Assembly (NCBI GenBank): GCA_001799485.1 | Contig: MGTO01000135.1 | Coordinates: forward strand, 1-44,765 | Origin: Desulfuromonadales bacterium GWC2_61_20 | Lineage (GTDB): Bacteria > Desulfobacterota > Desulfuromonadia > Desulfuromonadales > UBA2197 | Direction of reading: 5' to 3' | DNA: 44,765 bases | Shown here: piece after piece, positions 1 to 7,296 of the stretch | Position numbering within the stretch: the stretch's first letter is position 1 | Layout: the number at the start of each line of letters is the position of its first letter | Translations under genes and position numbers: made by a program | The notes under the pieces: model-generated | What the model was told of the DNA's origin: nothing | The model's database searches: none | What the model saw: only the letters and a program-made list of their open reading frames with translations

Positions 1-17
1 TGTCAAGGCCTTTCCCC

Positions 18-64
18 TTGACACCGTTAGAGTCTTTACTCTACGCTGTGGAGCAATCACTCTA
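18..64 (+). promoter_or_regulatory. Promoter with TetR-type operator
   Basis: A -35 element TTGACA lies at 18-23 and a weak -10 TACGCT at 42-47 (18-bp spacer). Between them is a perfect palindrome, TAGAGTCTTTACTCTA (28-43), with 6-bp arms and a 4-bp centre. The half-site ACTCTA recurs at 59-64, just before the ribosome-binding site. A repressor bound here would block polymerase. The obvious candidate is the TetR protein encoded as the second gene of this operon; that link is inference. Confidence 0.65.
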
Positions 65-77
65 AAGGGGAGGGTAT

Positions 78-1448
78 ATGCGCATTCTGCTGATCCAGCC
101 GCCGAGCAACGATCCACTCATGGACCAGATTTACCTCTTTGAGCCGTTGGCCCTCGAATACCTCGGCGCCGGCCTGAAGGAGGATGGCCATGAAGTCACC
201 CTTCTTGACGCCCGCCTCGATCCCGACATCGACGCAGCTGTCGCCCGCCTGCGGCCGCAGCTGGTCGGCCTCACCGGCTTCACCAGCCATCGCAACATCG
301 TCCTCGCCATCGCAGAGCGGTTGAAGGAACGCGACCCGGAGGTGACGGTGGTGGTCGGCGGCCATCACGCCACGGTGCGCCCCGAGGATTTCAACCGGCC
401 GCAGATCGACATCGTCGTGCGCGGCGAAGGGGTGGCGACGCTGCGCGCCATCGTCCGCGCCCTGGCGAAAGGCACCCCTCTCTCCGCCATCGCCGGGCTC
501 GCCGTCCCCGCGACCGATGGGATGCTCTTCTCCCCGGAGCGTCCCTACACCCCCCTCGACGAACTTCCCCTTCCCGACCGCAGCCTCACCGCCGCCTATC
601 GCAACCGCTACTTCAGCGAATGGTTCGCCCCCCTCGCTTCGATCCGCACCTCCCTCGGCTGCACGGCGCGCTGTAACTTCTGCGCCCTCTGGGCCATCAC
701 CGGCGGCAAGTACCTGCGCCGCGAGCCGGCGCGGGTGGCGGCGGAACTGCAGTCCATCGCCGAACCCCATGTCTTTTTCTGCGACGACGAGTCGATGTGC
801 GACACCAAAAGGATGGACGAGCTCGCCGACCTCATCGCCGCCGCCGGCATCCGCAAGACCTACTTCCTCTACGCCCGCGTCGACACCATCGTCCGCCACC
901 CCCAGCTCTTCGCCAAGTGGGCCAAAATCGGCCTCAAGCAGGTCTTCGTCGGCATGGAGGACTTCTCCGACGCGCGTCTGACGGCCATGGGCAAAGGGAC
1001 CACTGTCGCCGAGCAAGCCGCGGCCGCGCGTATCCTGCAACAACTCGGGGTGATGATGTACGCCTCCTTCATGGTCGATCCCGCCTACAGCCGCGAGGAC
1101 TTTGCCGGGCTGCGCGCCCATATCCGCCGACTCAAGCTGACCTACGCCACTTTCACCGTCATGACCCCCCTCCCCGGCACCGAACTCCATCGCCAGGTCG
1201 AGGGACGGCTCCTTTCGACCAGGCCGGAGTTGTACGACATGTTGCACGCCCTGGTCGCGACCCGCCTGCCGCTGCCGGAGTTCTACGTCGAGCTGGCCAA
1301 CCTCTACCAGAAGGCGCTCCCCTTGCACCGCGCTCTGCCGACCCTGTTCAAATTCGGCTGGCGCAACCTCGGGGTGCGCCTGCGTCTCTTCGCCACCTTC
1401 CTCACCAAGGTGCGGCGGTCGCATCTCGATTACGAGGCGGCGCCATGA
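78..1448 (+). CDS. B12-binding-domain radical SAM protein
   Basis: A 456-residue protein with an N-terminal Rossmann-like cobalamin-binding domain (about residues 1-140; it begins MRILLIQPPSNDP and has the GGHHAT segment usual in this class) and a radical SAM core with the cluster motif CTARCNFC (Cys195, Cys199, Cys202). The family uses a [4Fe-4S] cluster to cleave S-adenosylmethionine, often for methyl transfer or C-C chemistry on lipids, hopanoids or pigments; the substrate cannot be named here. The start follows a purine-rich ribosome-binding site (aaggggaggg). The stop overlaps the next gene's start (ATGA), so it is co-transcribed with a TetR regulator and probably repressed by it. The distal part (residues 380-456) is arginine- and leucine-rich without a clear domain. 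Confidence 0.85.
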   Translation: MRILLIQPPSNDPLMDQIYLFEPLALEYLGAGLKEDGHEVTLLDARLDPDIDAAVARLRPQLVGLTGFTSHRNIVLAIAERLKERDPEVTVVVGGHHATVRPEDFNRPQIDIVVRGEGVATLRAIVRALAKGTPLSAIAGLAVPATDGMLFSPERPYTPLDELPLPDRSLTAAYRNRYFSEWFAPLASIRTSLGCTARCNFCALWAITGGKYLRREPARVAAELQSIAEPHVFFCDDESMCDTKRMDELADLIAAAGIRKTYFLYARVDTIVRHPQLFAKWAKIGLKQVFVGMEDFSDARLTAMGKGTTVAEQAAAARILQQLGVMMYASFMVDPAYSREDFAGLRAHIRRLKLTYATFTVMTPLPGTELHRQVEGRLLSTRPELYDMLHALVATRLPLPEFYVELANLYQKALPLHRALPTLFKFGWRNLGVRLRLFATFLTKVRRSHLDYEAAP

Positions 1449-2080
1449 GCACGCGCGAACGCATCGTCGAGACCGCCCTGACCCTCTTCAACCAGCAGGG
1501 GAGCGGCGTGGTTTCGACCAACCACATCGCCGCCGCCTGCGGCATCAGCCCCGGCAACCTCTACTACCACTTCCGCAACAAGGAAGAGATCATCCGCGCC
1601 ATCTTCCACCAGTTGACGCGGGTCGGTGCTGAAGAGTACCTGGCGATCAACGCCGCGCGCCCCCCCGAGACGGCGGCGGCGGTGACGGCGATGCTCGACA
1701 CCTTCGTCATGGTCCAGCGCTTCAACTGGCGCTACCGCTTCTTCAAGCGTGAGCTGACCGTGCTGCTGCACCACGATCCCCTCCTCGCCGCTGAGTTCGC
1801 CGAGGTCCACCGCAGCCACCGGCAGATGGTCCACGACGCCATCGCCCGCTCCGTCGGCGAGGGTTTCATCGCACCGCTGGCGGATGAGGAGCTAACCCTC
1901 TTCGTCGAGGAGTTGTGGCTGATCATCCTCTTCTGGCTCAACTACCTGGAGGTCGGCGGCGAGGAGGTCAACGACGCCACCCTGGCCCGCGGCAACGCCG
2001 TCCTCATGAGCGCCCTCCGCCCGCACCTGACCGCCCCAGCCCGGGAGGCTCTGGCCGCGGTCAAGACCAAAGAACGCTGA
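1445..2080 (+). CDS. TetR/AcrR family transcriptional regulator
   Basis: A 211-residue TetR-type repressor. The N-terminal helix-turn-helix (about residues 4-50) contains the signature run ISPGNLYYHFRNKEEI, typical of TetR recognition helices. The C-terminal part is a helical ligand-binding and dimerisation domain with a hydrophobic stretch near residues 150-165 (LWLIILFWLNYLEV) that suggests a lipophilic effector. It overlaps the radical SAM gene by 4 bp, which implies translational coupling. The palindrome at 28-43 in the operon promoter is a fitting operator, so autoregulation is likely. No terminator lies directly after the stop; the nearest plausible one is at 2477-2514. Confidence 0.88.
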   Translation: MSTRERIVETALTLFNQQGSGVVSTNHIAAACGISPGNLYYHFRNKEEIIRAIFHQLTRVGAEEYLAINAARPPETAAAVTAMLDTFVMVQRFNWRYRFFKRELTVLLHHDPLLAAEFAEVHRSHRQMVHDAIARSVGEGFIAPLADEELTLFVEELWLIILFWLNYLEVGGEEVNDATLARGNAVLMSALRPHLTAPAREALAAVKTKER

Positions 2081-2283
2081 CCCTCCACTCCAATGCTTTG
2101 TTCTTATCGGTTTTAACCAGCAGCGCCGGTGTTGAAAAAAGCCGCGCAGACCGCTGGCGGAGCAGTGGTGACGGCACGAGGGACAACCAGCGACGGATCG
2201 CTTGTCAGGTGGCAGTTTCGGTGCGACGCAGGCGCACCTCAAGCGCAAGAAATGCCCGGCGCAGCCGAAAGGGTCCTTCCTTT

Positions 2284-2317
2284 GGTGACTTTCCTTGGAC
2301 CAGCAAGGAAAGTCACC
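2284..2317. repeat. Perfect 14-bp inverted repeat, 6-nt loop
   Basis: GGTGACTTTCCTTG at 2284-2297 and its exact reverse complement at 2304-2317 flank a 6-nt centre. No T-run follows on either side, so it is not a standard terminator. It looks like a REP-type or dispersed-repeat hairpin. Confidence 0.7.
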
Positions 2318-2476
2318 CGGCAGCCGGCCGGGACCGGCGAACTTCAAAGTTTATTGTGGCCCATCGACATAGCAGACCAGACAAAGCCCCCCCCTTTCGC
2401 CGTTGACGCCCACCCACAATCCCCGCATAATACTCGCCATTCACGGCGGGATTTAGACCAAGCCCTAAAAAATCCG

Positions 2477-2514
2477 CCGCTACCGGTCATCACCGGGAGC
2501 GGTTTTGTCTTTTT
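2477..2514 (+). terminator. Rho-independent terminator
   Basis: The stem CCGCT-A-CCGGT pairs with ACCGG-G-AGCGG (one internal mismatch) around a 4-nt loop CATC, followed by TTTTGTCTTTTTT. An A-run precedes the stem, so it may also act weakly on the other strand. It would end readthrough from the TetR operon about 400 bp upstream. Confidence 0.7.
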
Positions 2515-2571
2515 CGGGCAGCAATTCTGGACTGGCTTGGCTGCATAATAACGAGTAACAGGAGACCCCCC

Positions 2572-2775
2572 ATGCCCTACGTCAACATCAAGATCACCAA
2601 CGAAGGCGCCACCGCCGAACAAAAGGCCCAACTCATCGCCGGCGTGACCAACCTGCTCAAAGACATCCTCGGCAAAAACCCCGCCACCACCGTCGTCGTC
2701 ATCGAAGAAGTCCCCACCGACAACTGGGGCATCGGCGGCGAATCAATCACCGCCCGGAGAAAACGCGGGCAGTGA
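2572..2775 (+). CDS. 4-oxalocrotonate tautomerase family protein
   Basis: A 67-residue small tautomerase. The sequence starts MPYVNIKITNEG; after methionine removal Pro1 is the catalytic base of this superfamily. The length and the KAQLIAGVTNLLKDILGKNP helix match the 4-OT subgroup, which assembles as small oligomers and isomerises 2-hydroxymuconate-like substrates; the physiological substrate here is unknown. A good ribosome-binding site (caggag) precedes the start. No catabolic genes are adjacent, so it seems to be a single-gene unit after the terminator at 2477-2514. The C-terminus (ITARRKRGQ) is basic, as in several DmpI-like members. Confidence 0.88.
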   Translation: MPYVNIKITNEGATAEQKAQLIAGVTNLLKDILGKNPATTVVVIEEVPTDNWGIGGESITARRKRGQ

Positions 2776-2873
2776 CGCCCACGGCGAGTTCGGCAAGCGG
2801 ACCACGGCGAGCACGTTATCGCAATTTCCCTCAGCCAATAGTTACACCGCCGATTGCCGGCGCAAAATTCATC

Positions 2874-2919
2874 TTGATAATACCCAAAAAAGGAACTATA
2901 AATCCCAATATGGGAACTA
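2874..2919 (+). promoter_or_regulatory. Promoter and operator-like repeats of MNT-HEPN operon
   Basis: The -35 TTGATA (2874-2879) and -10 TATAAA (2897-2902) are separated by exactly 17 bp. The heptamer GGAACTA occurs at 2892-2898 and 2913-2919, 21 bp apart (two helical turns), covering the -10 and the expected start site. Between the copies is the palindrome TCCCA-ATA-TGGGA (2903-2915). This layout fits binding by the winged-helix domain of the first gene product. A start site near 2909 makes ATG 2937 more likely than ATG 2910. Confidence 0.65.
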
Positions 2920-2936
2920 ATAGCCGACATAACAGC

Positions 2937-3518
2937 ATGGGCGACGCCCTCTTTACCAAGACGCAGCGGCAGGTACTGGGATTGCTCTTTGGCAATCCCC
3001 ACCGCAGCTATTACCTCAACGAGATTGTGCGAACTGCGGGGGTTGGCATCGGCACGGTCCAGCGGGAGTTGGATAAGCTGGCGCGGGTGGAGTTGTTGAC
3101 GGTGAGCAAGATTGGCAACCAGAAACACTACCAGGCCAACCGGCACGCCCCGATCTTTGAAGAACTGCGCGGCCTCGTGCAGAAGACCTTTGGCGTCGGC
3201 GATCTGTTGCGCCTGGCATTGACGACAGTGGCCGATCGGATTTCGGTGGCTTTTGTCTATGGTTCGGTGGCCAAAGGGACCGATACGGCCGGTAGTGATA
3301 TTGATTTACTCGTGGTTGCCGACAAGTTGACCTATGCCGAAATTTTCGCTTTGTGTGCAGAACTCGAAACGAAGCTCGGCCGCAAGGTGAGTCCGAATCT
3401 GTACCAGTCGCAGGAGTTCCGGACCAAGCTGGCGACCGACAGCAGTTTTGTCACGCGAATCATCAAACAACCGAAGATTTTTCTGATTGGGACCGTGGAT
3501 GACATCCCCCAACCTTGA
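2937..3518 (+). CDS. Winged-helix plus MNT nucleotidyltransferase, TA-type
   Basis: A 193-residue protein with two parts. Residues 1-70 form an ArsR-like winged helix (TKTQRQVLGLLFGNPHRSYY, then IGTVQRELDKLARVELL). Residues 95-190 are a minimal nucleotidyltransferase with the signature GS at 109-110 and the metal-binding DID at 121-123. In characterised MNT-HEPN modules the MNT partner acts as antitoxin by AMPylating or otherwise neutralising the HEPN partner; here a fused DNA-binding domain suggests it also autoregulates. The open frame extends upstream to 2772, but those codons overlap the promoter. ATG 2910 is an alternative start. It overlaps the HEPN gene by 20 bp, so the two are translationally coupled. 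Confidence 0.8.
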   Translation: MGDALFTKTQRQVLGLLFGNPHRSYYLNEIVRTAGVGIGTVQRELDKLARVELLTVSKIGNQKHYQANRHAPIFEELRGLVQKTFGVGDLLRLALTTVADRISVAFVYGSVAKGTDTAGSDIDLLVVADKLTYAEIFALCAELETKLGRKVSPNLYQSQEFRTKLATDSSFVTRIIKQPKIFLIGTVDDIPQP

Positions 3519-3921
3519 AAATCTGGCCAAGGCTGGACAACTCAAGAGCGAACCGCCGGACGCGCGGGAATTCGCCGGGCTGGTACGTTCGGCACGGGCA
3601 CGCCTGAAAGACGCAGGGAATGCTGCTCTTGCGCCTGAAAGCCGTTTCGACCTGGCTTATAACGCGGCACATGCCCTAGCCCTGGCGGCTCTACGCTGGC
3701 ACGGATACCGATCGGATACCCGCTTCATCGTCTTTCAATGTCTGCCGCATACCCTTGGAGTGGGGCCAGAGGTCTGGCGAGTCTTGTCGCATTGCCATAA
3801 CGTGCGCAACCGAGGCGAATACGAAGGCTTTCTTGAAATCAATGAACAGCTGGTCACAGACCTCGTGCAAGCCGCTGCTGTCCTGCTGGGGAAGGTCGAT
3901 CAACTAGACTCGGCAACATAG
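3499..3921 (+). CDS. HEPN-domain protein, partner of MNT
   Basis: A 140-residue all-helical protein. The pattern of a helix AYNAAHALALAALRWHGYRS, a central FQCLPHTLG segment and SHCHNVRNRGEYEG near residue 110 is typical of HEPN proteins encoded beside nucleotidyltransferases. Its start (ATG 3499) lies inside the MNT gene; a TTG at 3487 would add four residues. Toxic HEPN RNases carry R-X4-6-H; here the R-N-R-G-E-Y-E run lacks that histidine, so RNase activity is doubtful. It is either a non-nucleolytic HEPN or a module with different chemistry. The MNT-HEPN pairing is seen directly; a toxin-antitoxin role is inferred from the family. Confidence 0.68.
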   Translation: MTSPNLENLAKAGQLKSEPPDAREFAGLVRSARARLKDAGNAALAPESRFDLAYNAAHALALAALRWHGYRSDTRFIVFQCLPHTLGVGPEVWRVLSHCHNVRNRGEYEGFLEINEQLVTDLVQAAAVLLGKVDQLDSAT

Positions 3922-3987
3922 TCTTCGTGTTTAAGAAGTCCGTGGTCCAGGAAAAACGAACGACCCTTTTCATCCTGCGAGAGCTTC

Positions 3988-5223
3988 ATGCCGCTGAGCC
4001 GCACATTCCCCTCCCTCCACTACGGCTGGGTCATCGTCGCCACCGGCACCTTGACCCTCTTCGCCTGCCTCGGCCTGGCCCGCTACGCCTATGCCATGCT
4101 CTTGCCGGGGATGCAGAGCGGCCTCGGGCTGGCCTACGACCGCATGGGCTTCATCGGCACCGGCAACTTTGCCGGCTACCTCCTCTCGGTCCTCCTCGCC
4201 CCCTGGCTCATCCGCCGCTGGCAACCGCGCTACGTCGTCGCCGGCGGCCTCCTCCTCATCGGCTTGTGCATGCTCGCCTTGAGTCGCTGCCAGAGCTTTG
4301 CCGGCGCCTTCGCCCTTTACTTCTGCGTCGGCATGGGTGGCGGCTTCGCCAACATCCCGCTGATGACCGTCGTCACCCGCTGGTTCCGCCGCGAGCAGCG
4401 CGGCAAGGCCATCGGCCTGGTCATCGGCGGCAACGGCGGCGCCATCGTCTTCGCCGGGCTCGTCATCCCCGCCCTCAATCGCACCTTCGGCGCCGAGGGG
4501 TGGCGTCTCGGCTGGCTCATTCTCGGGATCATCACCCTGGTCGTCGCCGTCATCGTCGCCCTGCTGCTGCGCAACGATCCGGCGGAACTCGGCCTCGCCC
4601 CCGTCGGAAAACCGCTTCCCCTCGCACCGGAAAACCTGGTGCCGGTGGAGCACCACGGCGACGGCCGCACCCTCCTCCACCTCGGCCTCCTCTATCTCGC
4701 CTTCGGCGCCACCTTCATGGTCTTCGGCACCTTCTGCGTCACCACCATGGTCAAGGAGTACGGCCTCAGCGACGCCCGGGCCGGCTTCTACTGGTCGTGG
4801 GTCGGTTGCTGCAGCCTCTTCTCCGGGGTCGGCTTCGGCGCCCTCTCCGACTGCATCGGCCGCAAGTACGGCCTGGCCCTGGTCTTCGCCCTGCAAAGCG
4901 TGGCCTATGCCCTCTTCGGCCTGCACCTCGGCGAGGCCGGCCTGATCGTCGCCATCCTCCTCTACGGCGCCACGGTCTTCGCCATCCCCTCGATCATGAC
5001 CGCCGCCGTCGCCGACTACCTCGGCCTCGCCCGGGCGGCGGGAGCCTTCGCCACCGTCACCCTCTTCTTCGCCCTCGGCCAGACCCTCGGCCCCTCGGCC
5101 GCCGGACTCATCGCCAAAGCGACGGGGAGTTTCCAGACCGCCTACCTCCTCGCCGCCCTCTGCACCGTCAGCGCCACCCTCGGCGCCGTCTTCCTCCCCC
5201 CTCCGCACGAAAACCGCGCATAG
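3988..5223 (+). CDS. MFS transporter, YbfB/YjiJ-like
   Basis: A 411-residue major facilitator protein with about 12 hydrophobic segments. The start (SLHYGWVIVATGTLTLFACLGLARYAYAMLLPGMQ) and the loop RWFRREQRGKAIGL after helix 4 match the YbfB/YjiJ branch. A second motif A-like loop, DCIGRKYG, follows helix 8. Substrate unknown. The ribosome-binding site is weak (cgagag). Sixty-six bases separate it from the HEPN gene, with no terminator between, so readthrough from the MNT-HEPN promoter is possible. A bidirectional terminator follows at 5270-5299. Confidence 0.88.
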   Translation: MPLSRTFPSLHYGWVIVATGTLTLFACLGLARYAYAMLLPGMQSGLGLAYDRMGFIGTGNFAGYLLSVLLAPWLIRRWQPRYVVAGGLLLIGLCMLALSRCQSFAGAFALYFCVGMGGGFANIPLMTVVTRWFRREQRGKAIGLVIGGNGGAIVFAGLVIPALNRTFGAEGWRLGWLILGIITLVVAVIVALLLRNDPAELGLAPVGKPLPLAPENLVPVEHHGDGRTLLHLGLLYLAFGATFMVFGTFCVTTMVKEYGLSDARAGFYWSWVGCCSLFSGVGFGALSDCIGRKYGLALVFALQSVAYALFGLHLGEAGLIVAILLYGATVFAIPSIMTAAVADYLGLARAAGAFATVTLFFALGQTLGPSAAGLIAKATGSFQTAYLLAALCTVSATLGAVFLPPPHENRA

Positions 5224-5269
5224 CCATCACATGCCACCAATGCATCAGGGGGCAACCGTCCAGAGTTAC

Positions 5270-5299
5270 AAAAAAAAGCCTGCTTGCGCAGGCTTTTTT
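5270..5299. terminator. Bidirectional intrinsic terminator
   Basis: GCCTGC (5278-5283) pairs with GCAGGC (5288-5293) around TTGC, with an A-run before and a T-run after. It terminates both the plus-strand MFS gene and the minus-strand outer-membrane gene that converge here. Confidence 0.9.
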
Positions 5300-5325
5300 C
5301 GTACTCCCGACTCGATCGCGGAGGA

Positions 5326-5952
5326 TTAGAGGAAAAGGAGGGAGACCACGGCGTAGCCGTTGTAGCGATGGCCCATGTAGTCGTCGCTGGGAAAATCGCC
5401 TTTGATACGCCCGAGAAAGAAGTTGAAGGCATAGCCGACGGAGAAGCCGAGACCGAGGTCATCGTTCAGCTTGATGTTGGTCGTCAACTCCGGGCCGATG
5501 CCGAAGGCGCTGACCCAGGTCTTGGCTGTCGAGCCGGCGGAGCCGGGGACCGCGCCATCCGACTTCCCCCAATAGTAACCCCAGCGGAAGAGGGGACCGA
5601 GGGTAACCCGGGCCGACTCCCCCTTGTACAGGGGCCAGGCGAAGCTGTTGTCGATGCGAACTCCGTGGGAGTCGATGTCGATATCATACTGATCCGTGAG
5701 CCGCAGCCGGTCGTAGCCGACGCGCAGGATATAGGAAGGGCGGGACGAGGTAGAAAAGGCATTGGGGGAGAGGGTAAAGCCGGCGCTGATGTTACTGACG
5801 TCGACATCGGTATCGAAACCGGTATCGTTATTGTCGATCTCGCCGTAACCGTGCCCGCCTTCGAGATAGAAACCGCCGGCGGCCGCCGCGGCCGTCCCCC
5901 ACGCCGAGATCAGCACCACTATGACCACCATCAACATGCGCCGCATGACCAT
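5326..5952 (-). CDS. Outer-membrane beta-barrel protein
   Basis: A 208-residue predicted secreted protein. The N-terminus is a signal peptide (MRRMLMVVIVVLISAWGTAA followed by AAAGG). The mature part alternates aromatic and polar residues in strand-like runs (GGFYLEGGHGYGEIDNN, SYILRVGYDRLRL, FRWGYYWGK) and ends in a hydrophobic strand, YAVVSLLFL, with terminal leucine after phenylalanine, as in OmpW/OmpA-like 8-strand barrels. The start was set at 5952 because AGGAGG lies 6 nt upstream; ATGs at 5955 and 5946 are alternatives. No homologue can be named. Acidic repeats (DNNDTGFDTDVDVS) may form an extracellular loop. Confidence 0.72.
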   Translation of the reverse strand: MVMRRMLMVVIVVLISAWGTAAAAAGGFYLEGGHGYGEIDNNDTGFDTDVDVSNISAGFTLSPNAFSTSSRPSYILRVGYDRLRLTDQYDIDIDSHGVRIDNSFAWPLYKGESARVTLGPLFRWGYYWGKSDGAVPGSAGSTAKTWVSAFGIGPELTTNIKLNDDLGLGFSVGYAFNFFLGRIKGDFPSDDYMGHRYNGYAVVSLLFL

Positions 5953-6154
5953 CATCCACCTCCTGAAAAGAATAACGTTAAAAAATCCGCACCAATGTAA
6001 TCCATCGCAGCCGTTTTGCCCTAGAGGAAAATGTGCCGCTTCTCCCCATACGCAACGTTTGCGTCGCCTCCCGGCTGCGGGTATACTGACGGCTGCGCCC
6101 CTTCCCCTTGCACAAGCGGCAGCAGGGTCTAAACTCTCTGGCATTAAAACCATC

Positions 6155-6184
6155 AACGGCGGCACTCTGCACCGGCCGTTTTTT
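6155..6184 (+). terminator. Terminator-like hairpin in dodecin leader
   Basis: AACGGC (6155-6160) pairs with GCCGTT (6175-6180), with an inner GG/CC pair, and is followed by a run of T to 6184. It ends about 50 bp before the dodecin start. Possible promoters upstream are TATACT at 6082-6087 (poor -35) and TTGCAC at 6108-6113 with TAAACT at 6130-6135. It could end a short RNA or attenuate the dodecin transcript. Confidence 0.45.
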
Positions 6185-6234
6185 ACTGGCAGGCCCGCCC
6201 GACGGCGGCGCGCATAACCATCCAAGGAGGTCTT

Positions 6235-6453
6235 ATGTACGGCAAGGATCGCACCTACAAGAAGGTCGAGGTCATCGGTGTTTCCAAACGCGGGGTCGAA
6301 GCGGCCATCGAGGTCGCCCTGGCCCAGGCGCGGCAGTCGCTGCAGGAGCTGTCGTGGTTCGAGGTCGAGGGCATCCGCGGCCACATCGGCGAGGACGGCA
6401 AGGTCGCCGAGTACCAGGTCGTCCTCAAGGTCGCCTTTCACATCAAGGACTAA
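6235..6453 (+). CDS. Dodecin family flavin-binding protein
   Basis: A 72-residue protein with the dodecin layout: an N-terminal strand (KKVEVIGVSKRG), one helix (VEAAIEVALAQARQSL), then SWFEVEGIRGHI, where the tryptophan is the flavin-stacking residue in known dodecins, and a final strand AEYQVVLKVAFHI. Dodecins form hollow 12-mers that store flavin or, in some members, coenzyme A. The start has a strong ribosome-binding site (aaggagg). It is followed within 40 bp by an AsmA-like gene, so the two may be co-transcribed. A terminator-like hairpin sits in the leader. Confidence 0.93.
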   Translation: MYGKDRTYKKVEVIGVSKRGVEAAIEVALAQARQSLQELSWFEVEGIRGHIGEDGKVAEYQVVLKVAFHIKD

Positions 6454-6492
6454 TCGCATCTTGCAACGCACATGACCTGTCGGGAGTCTCAC

Positions 6493-7203
6493 TTGAATCG
6501 CCGAAATCTCATCCTCATCGCTGTGGCCGTCGTCGCCACCTTGACGGTCGCCGCCCTCTATGTCTTCGTACTTAATCTCGACGGCATCGTCGAGCGGGCC
6601 ATCGAGAAGTACGGTTCGGCGGCGGCCGGGACGGCGGTCCGGGTCGACGGAGTCACGATCGGGCTGCAAGCGGGGCGCGGCTCCATCCATGGACTGACCG
6701 TGGCCAACCCCCCCGGCTTCTCATCCGAGCCTCTTTTCGCCCTCGGTGAGATTACCCTCGACCTCGACACCGCTTCGCTGACCGCTAAGGTCCCGGTGAT
6801 CGAGGTGATCAAGATCGCTGCGCCGCACTTTCTCTATCAGCTCAATGGCCAGGGGGCGAGCAATCTTGGCGTCATCCAGAAACATCTGCAAAAAGGGGGC
6901 GGCAAAGCGCAAACCGCCTCCGACGGCGAGCCGGTGCGCCTGAAGATCAAGCGCCTGACCATCGCCGGCGGCAAAGGGATGGTCGACCTCTCCGCCTTTG
7001 GCGGCAAACGGTTGCAGGCAACCCTCCCGCCGATTGTCCTGACCAATCTTGGCGGGAGCAAAGGGATCACCGCCGAGGAACTCAGTCGCACCGTCCTTAA
7101 TGCCCTGATCCGCGCCCTCGAAGAGGCGGCGGCCCGGCAAGGAGCGGAACAGTTGTTGCGCAAACAGGGCGGCAATGCCTTGCAGCGCCTTCTCGGTCAA
7201 TAG
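6493..7203 (+). CDS. AsmA-like single-pass envelope protein
   Basis: About 236 residues. An N-terminal membrane anchor (NLILIAVAVVATLTVAALYVFVL) is followed by a beta-rich periplasmic part: LDGIVERAIEKYGSAAAGTAVRVDGVTIGL and GSIHGLTVANPPGF are characteristic of the AsmA/DUF748 start, where a groove-forming beta-sheet handles lipids between membranes. It is much shorter than E. coli AsmA and ends in a helical tail (EELSRTVLNALIRALEEAAARQGAEQLLRKQGG). The start is placed at TTG 6493, 6 nt after GGGAG; ATG 6472 would add seven residues but has no ribosome-binding site. It probably forms a unit with dodecin. Confidence 0.72.
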   Translation: MNRRNLILIAVAVVATLTVAALYVFVLNLDGIVERAIEKYGSAAAGTAVRVDGVTIGLQAGRGSIHGLTVANPPGFSSEPLFALGEITLDLDTASLTAKVPVIEVIKIAAPHFLYQLNGQGASNLGVIQKHLQKGGGKAQTASDGEPVRLKIKRLTIAGGKGMVDLSAFGGKRLQATLPPIVLTNLGGSKGITAEELSRTVLNALIRALEEAAARQGAEQLLRKQGGNALQRLLGQ

Positions 7204-7238
7204 CCGTTCTCAGACCAAACGCGCAAAACGACCTCCCC

Positions 7239-7278
7239 CAACGACAAAGAGCCTGCAAATGCAGGCTCTTTGTCGTTG
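7239..7278. terminator. Long bidirectional hairpin terminator
   Basis: An exact 18-bp stem (CAACGACAAAGAGCCTGC and its complement) surrounds a 4-nt loop AAAT between the convergent AsmA-like and acyltransferase genes. Its lower half supplies A/T-rich arms in place of a free T-run. Confidence 0.8.
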
Positions 7279-7296
7279 CAAATGGCACCAATACGG

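Larger units (their letters stand above)
2081..2571. other. Gene-free stretch, repeat-like
   Basis: About 490 bp without a convincing gene. Short open frames cross it on both strands, but none has a ribosome-binding site or recognisable protein features. It holds a long perfect inverted repeat (2284-2317) and a rho-independent terminator (2477-2514). Frame readings such as GPSFGDFPWTSKESH resemble the spurious short ORFs produced by interspersed repeats in proteobacterial genomes, so it may be a dispersed element. That is recollection and needs a genome self-comparison. A CATAAT -10-like hexamer at 2544-2549 could serve the tautomerase gene, but no good -35 is present. Confidence 0.5.

Noticed and set aside
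57-1424. Long minus-strand open frame opposite the radical SAM gene
   Set aside because: Low-complexity Gly/Glu/Asp/His-rich translation typical of an antisense shadow of GC-rich coding DNA; the plus-strand gene has clear motifs.
2284-2317. Inverted repeat as a terminator
   Set aside because: No T-run follows on either strand.
3927-5405. Long Arg/Pro-rich frame over the MFS gene
   Set aside because: Composition is a frame-shifted shadow; the frame at 3988-5223 gives a typical 12-segment transporter.
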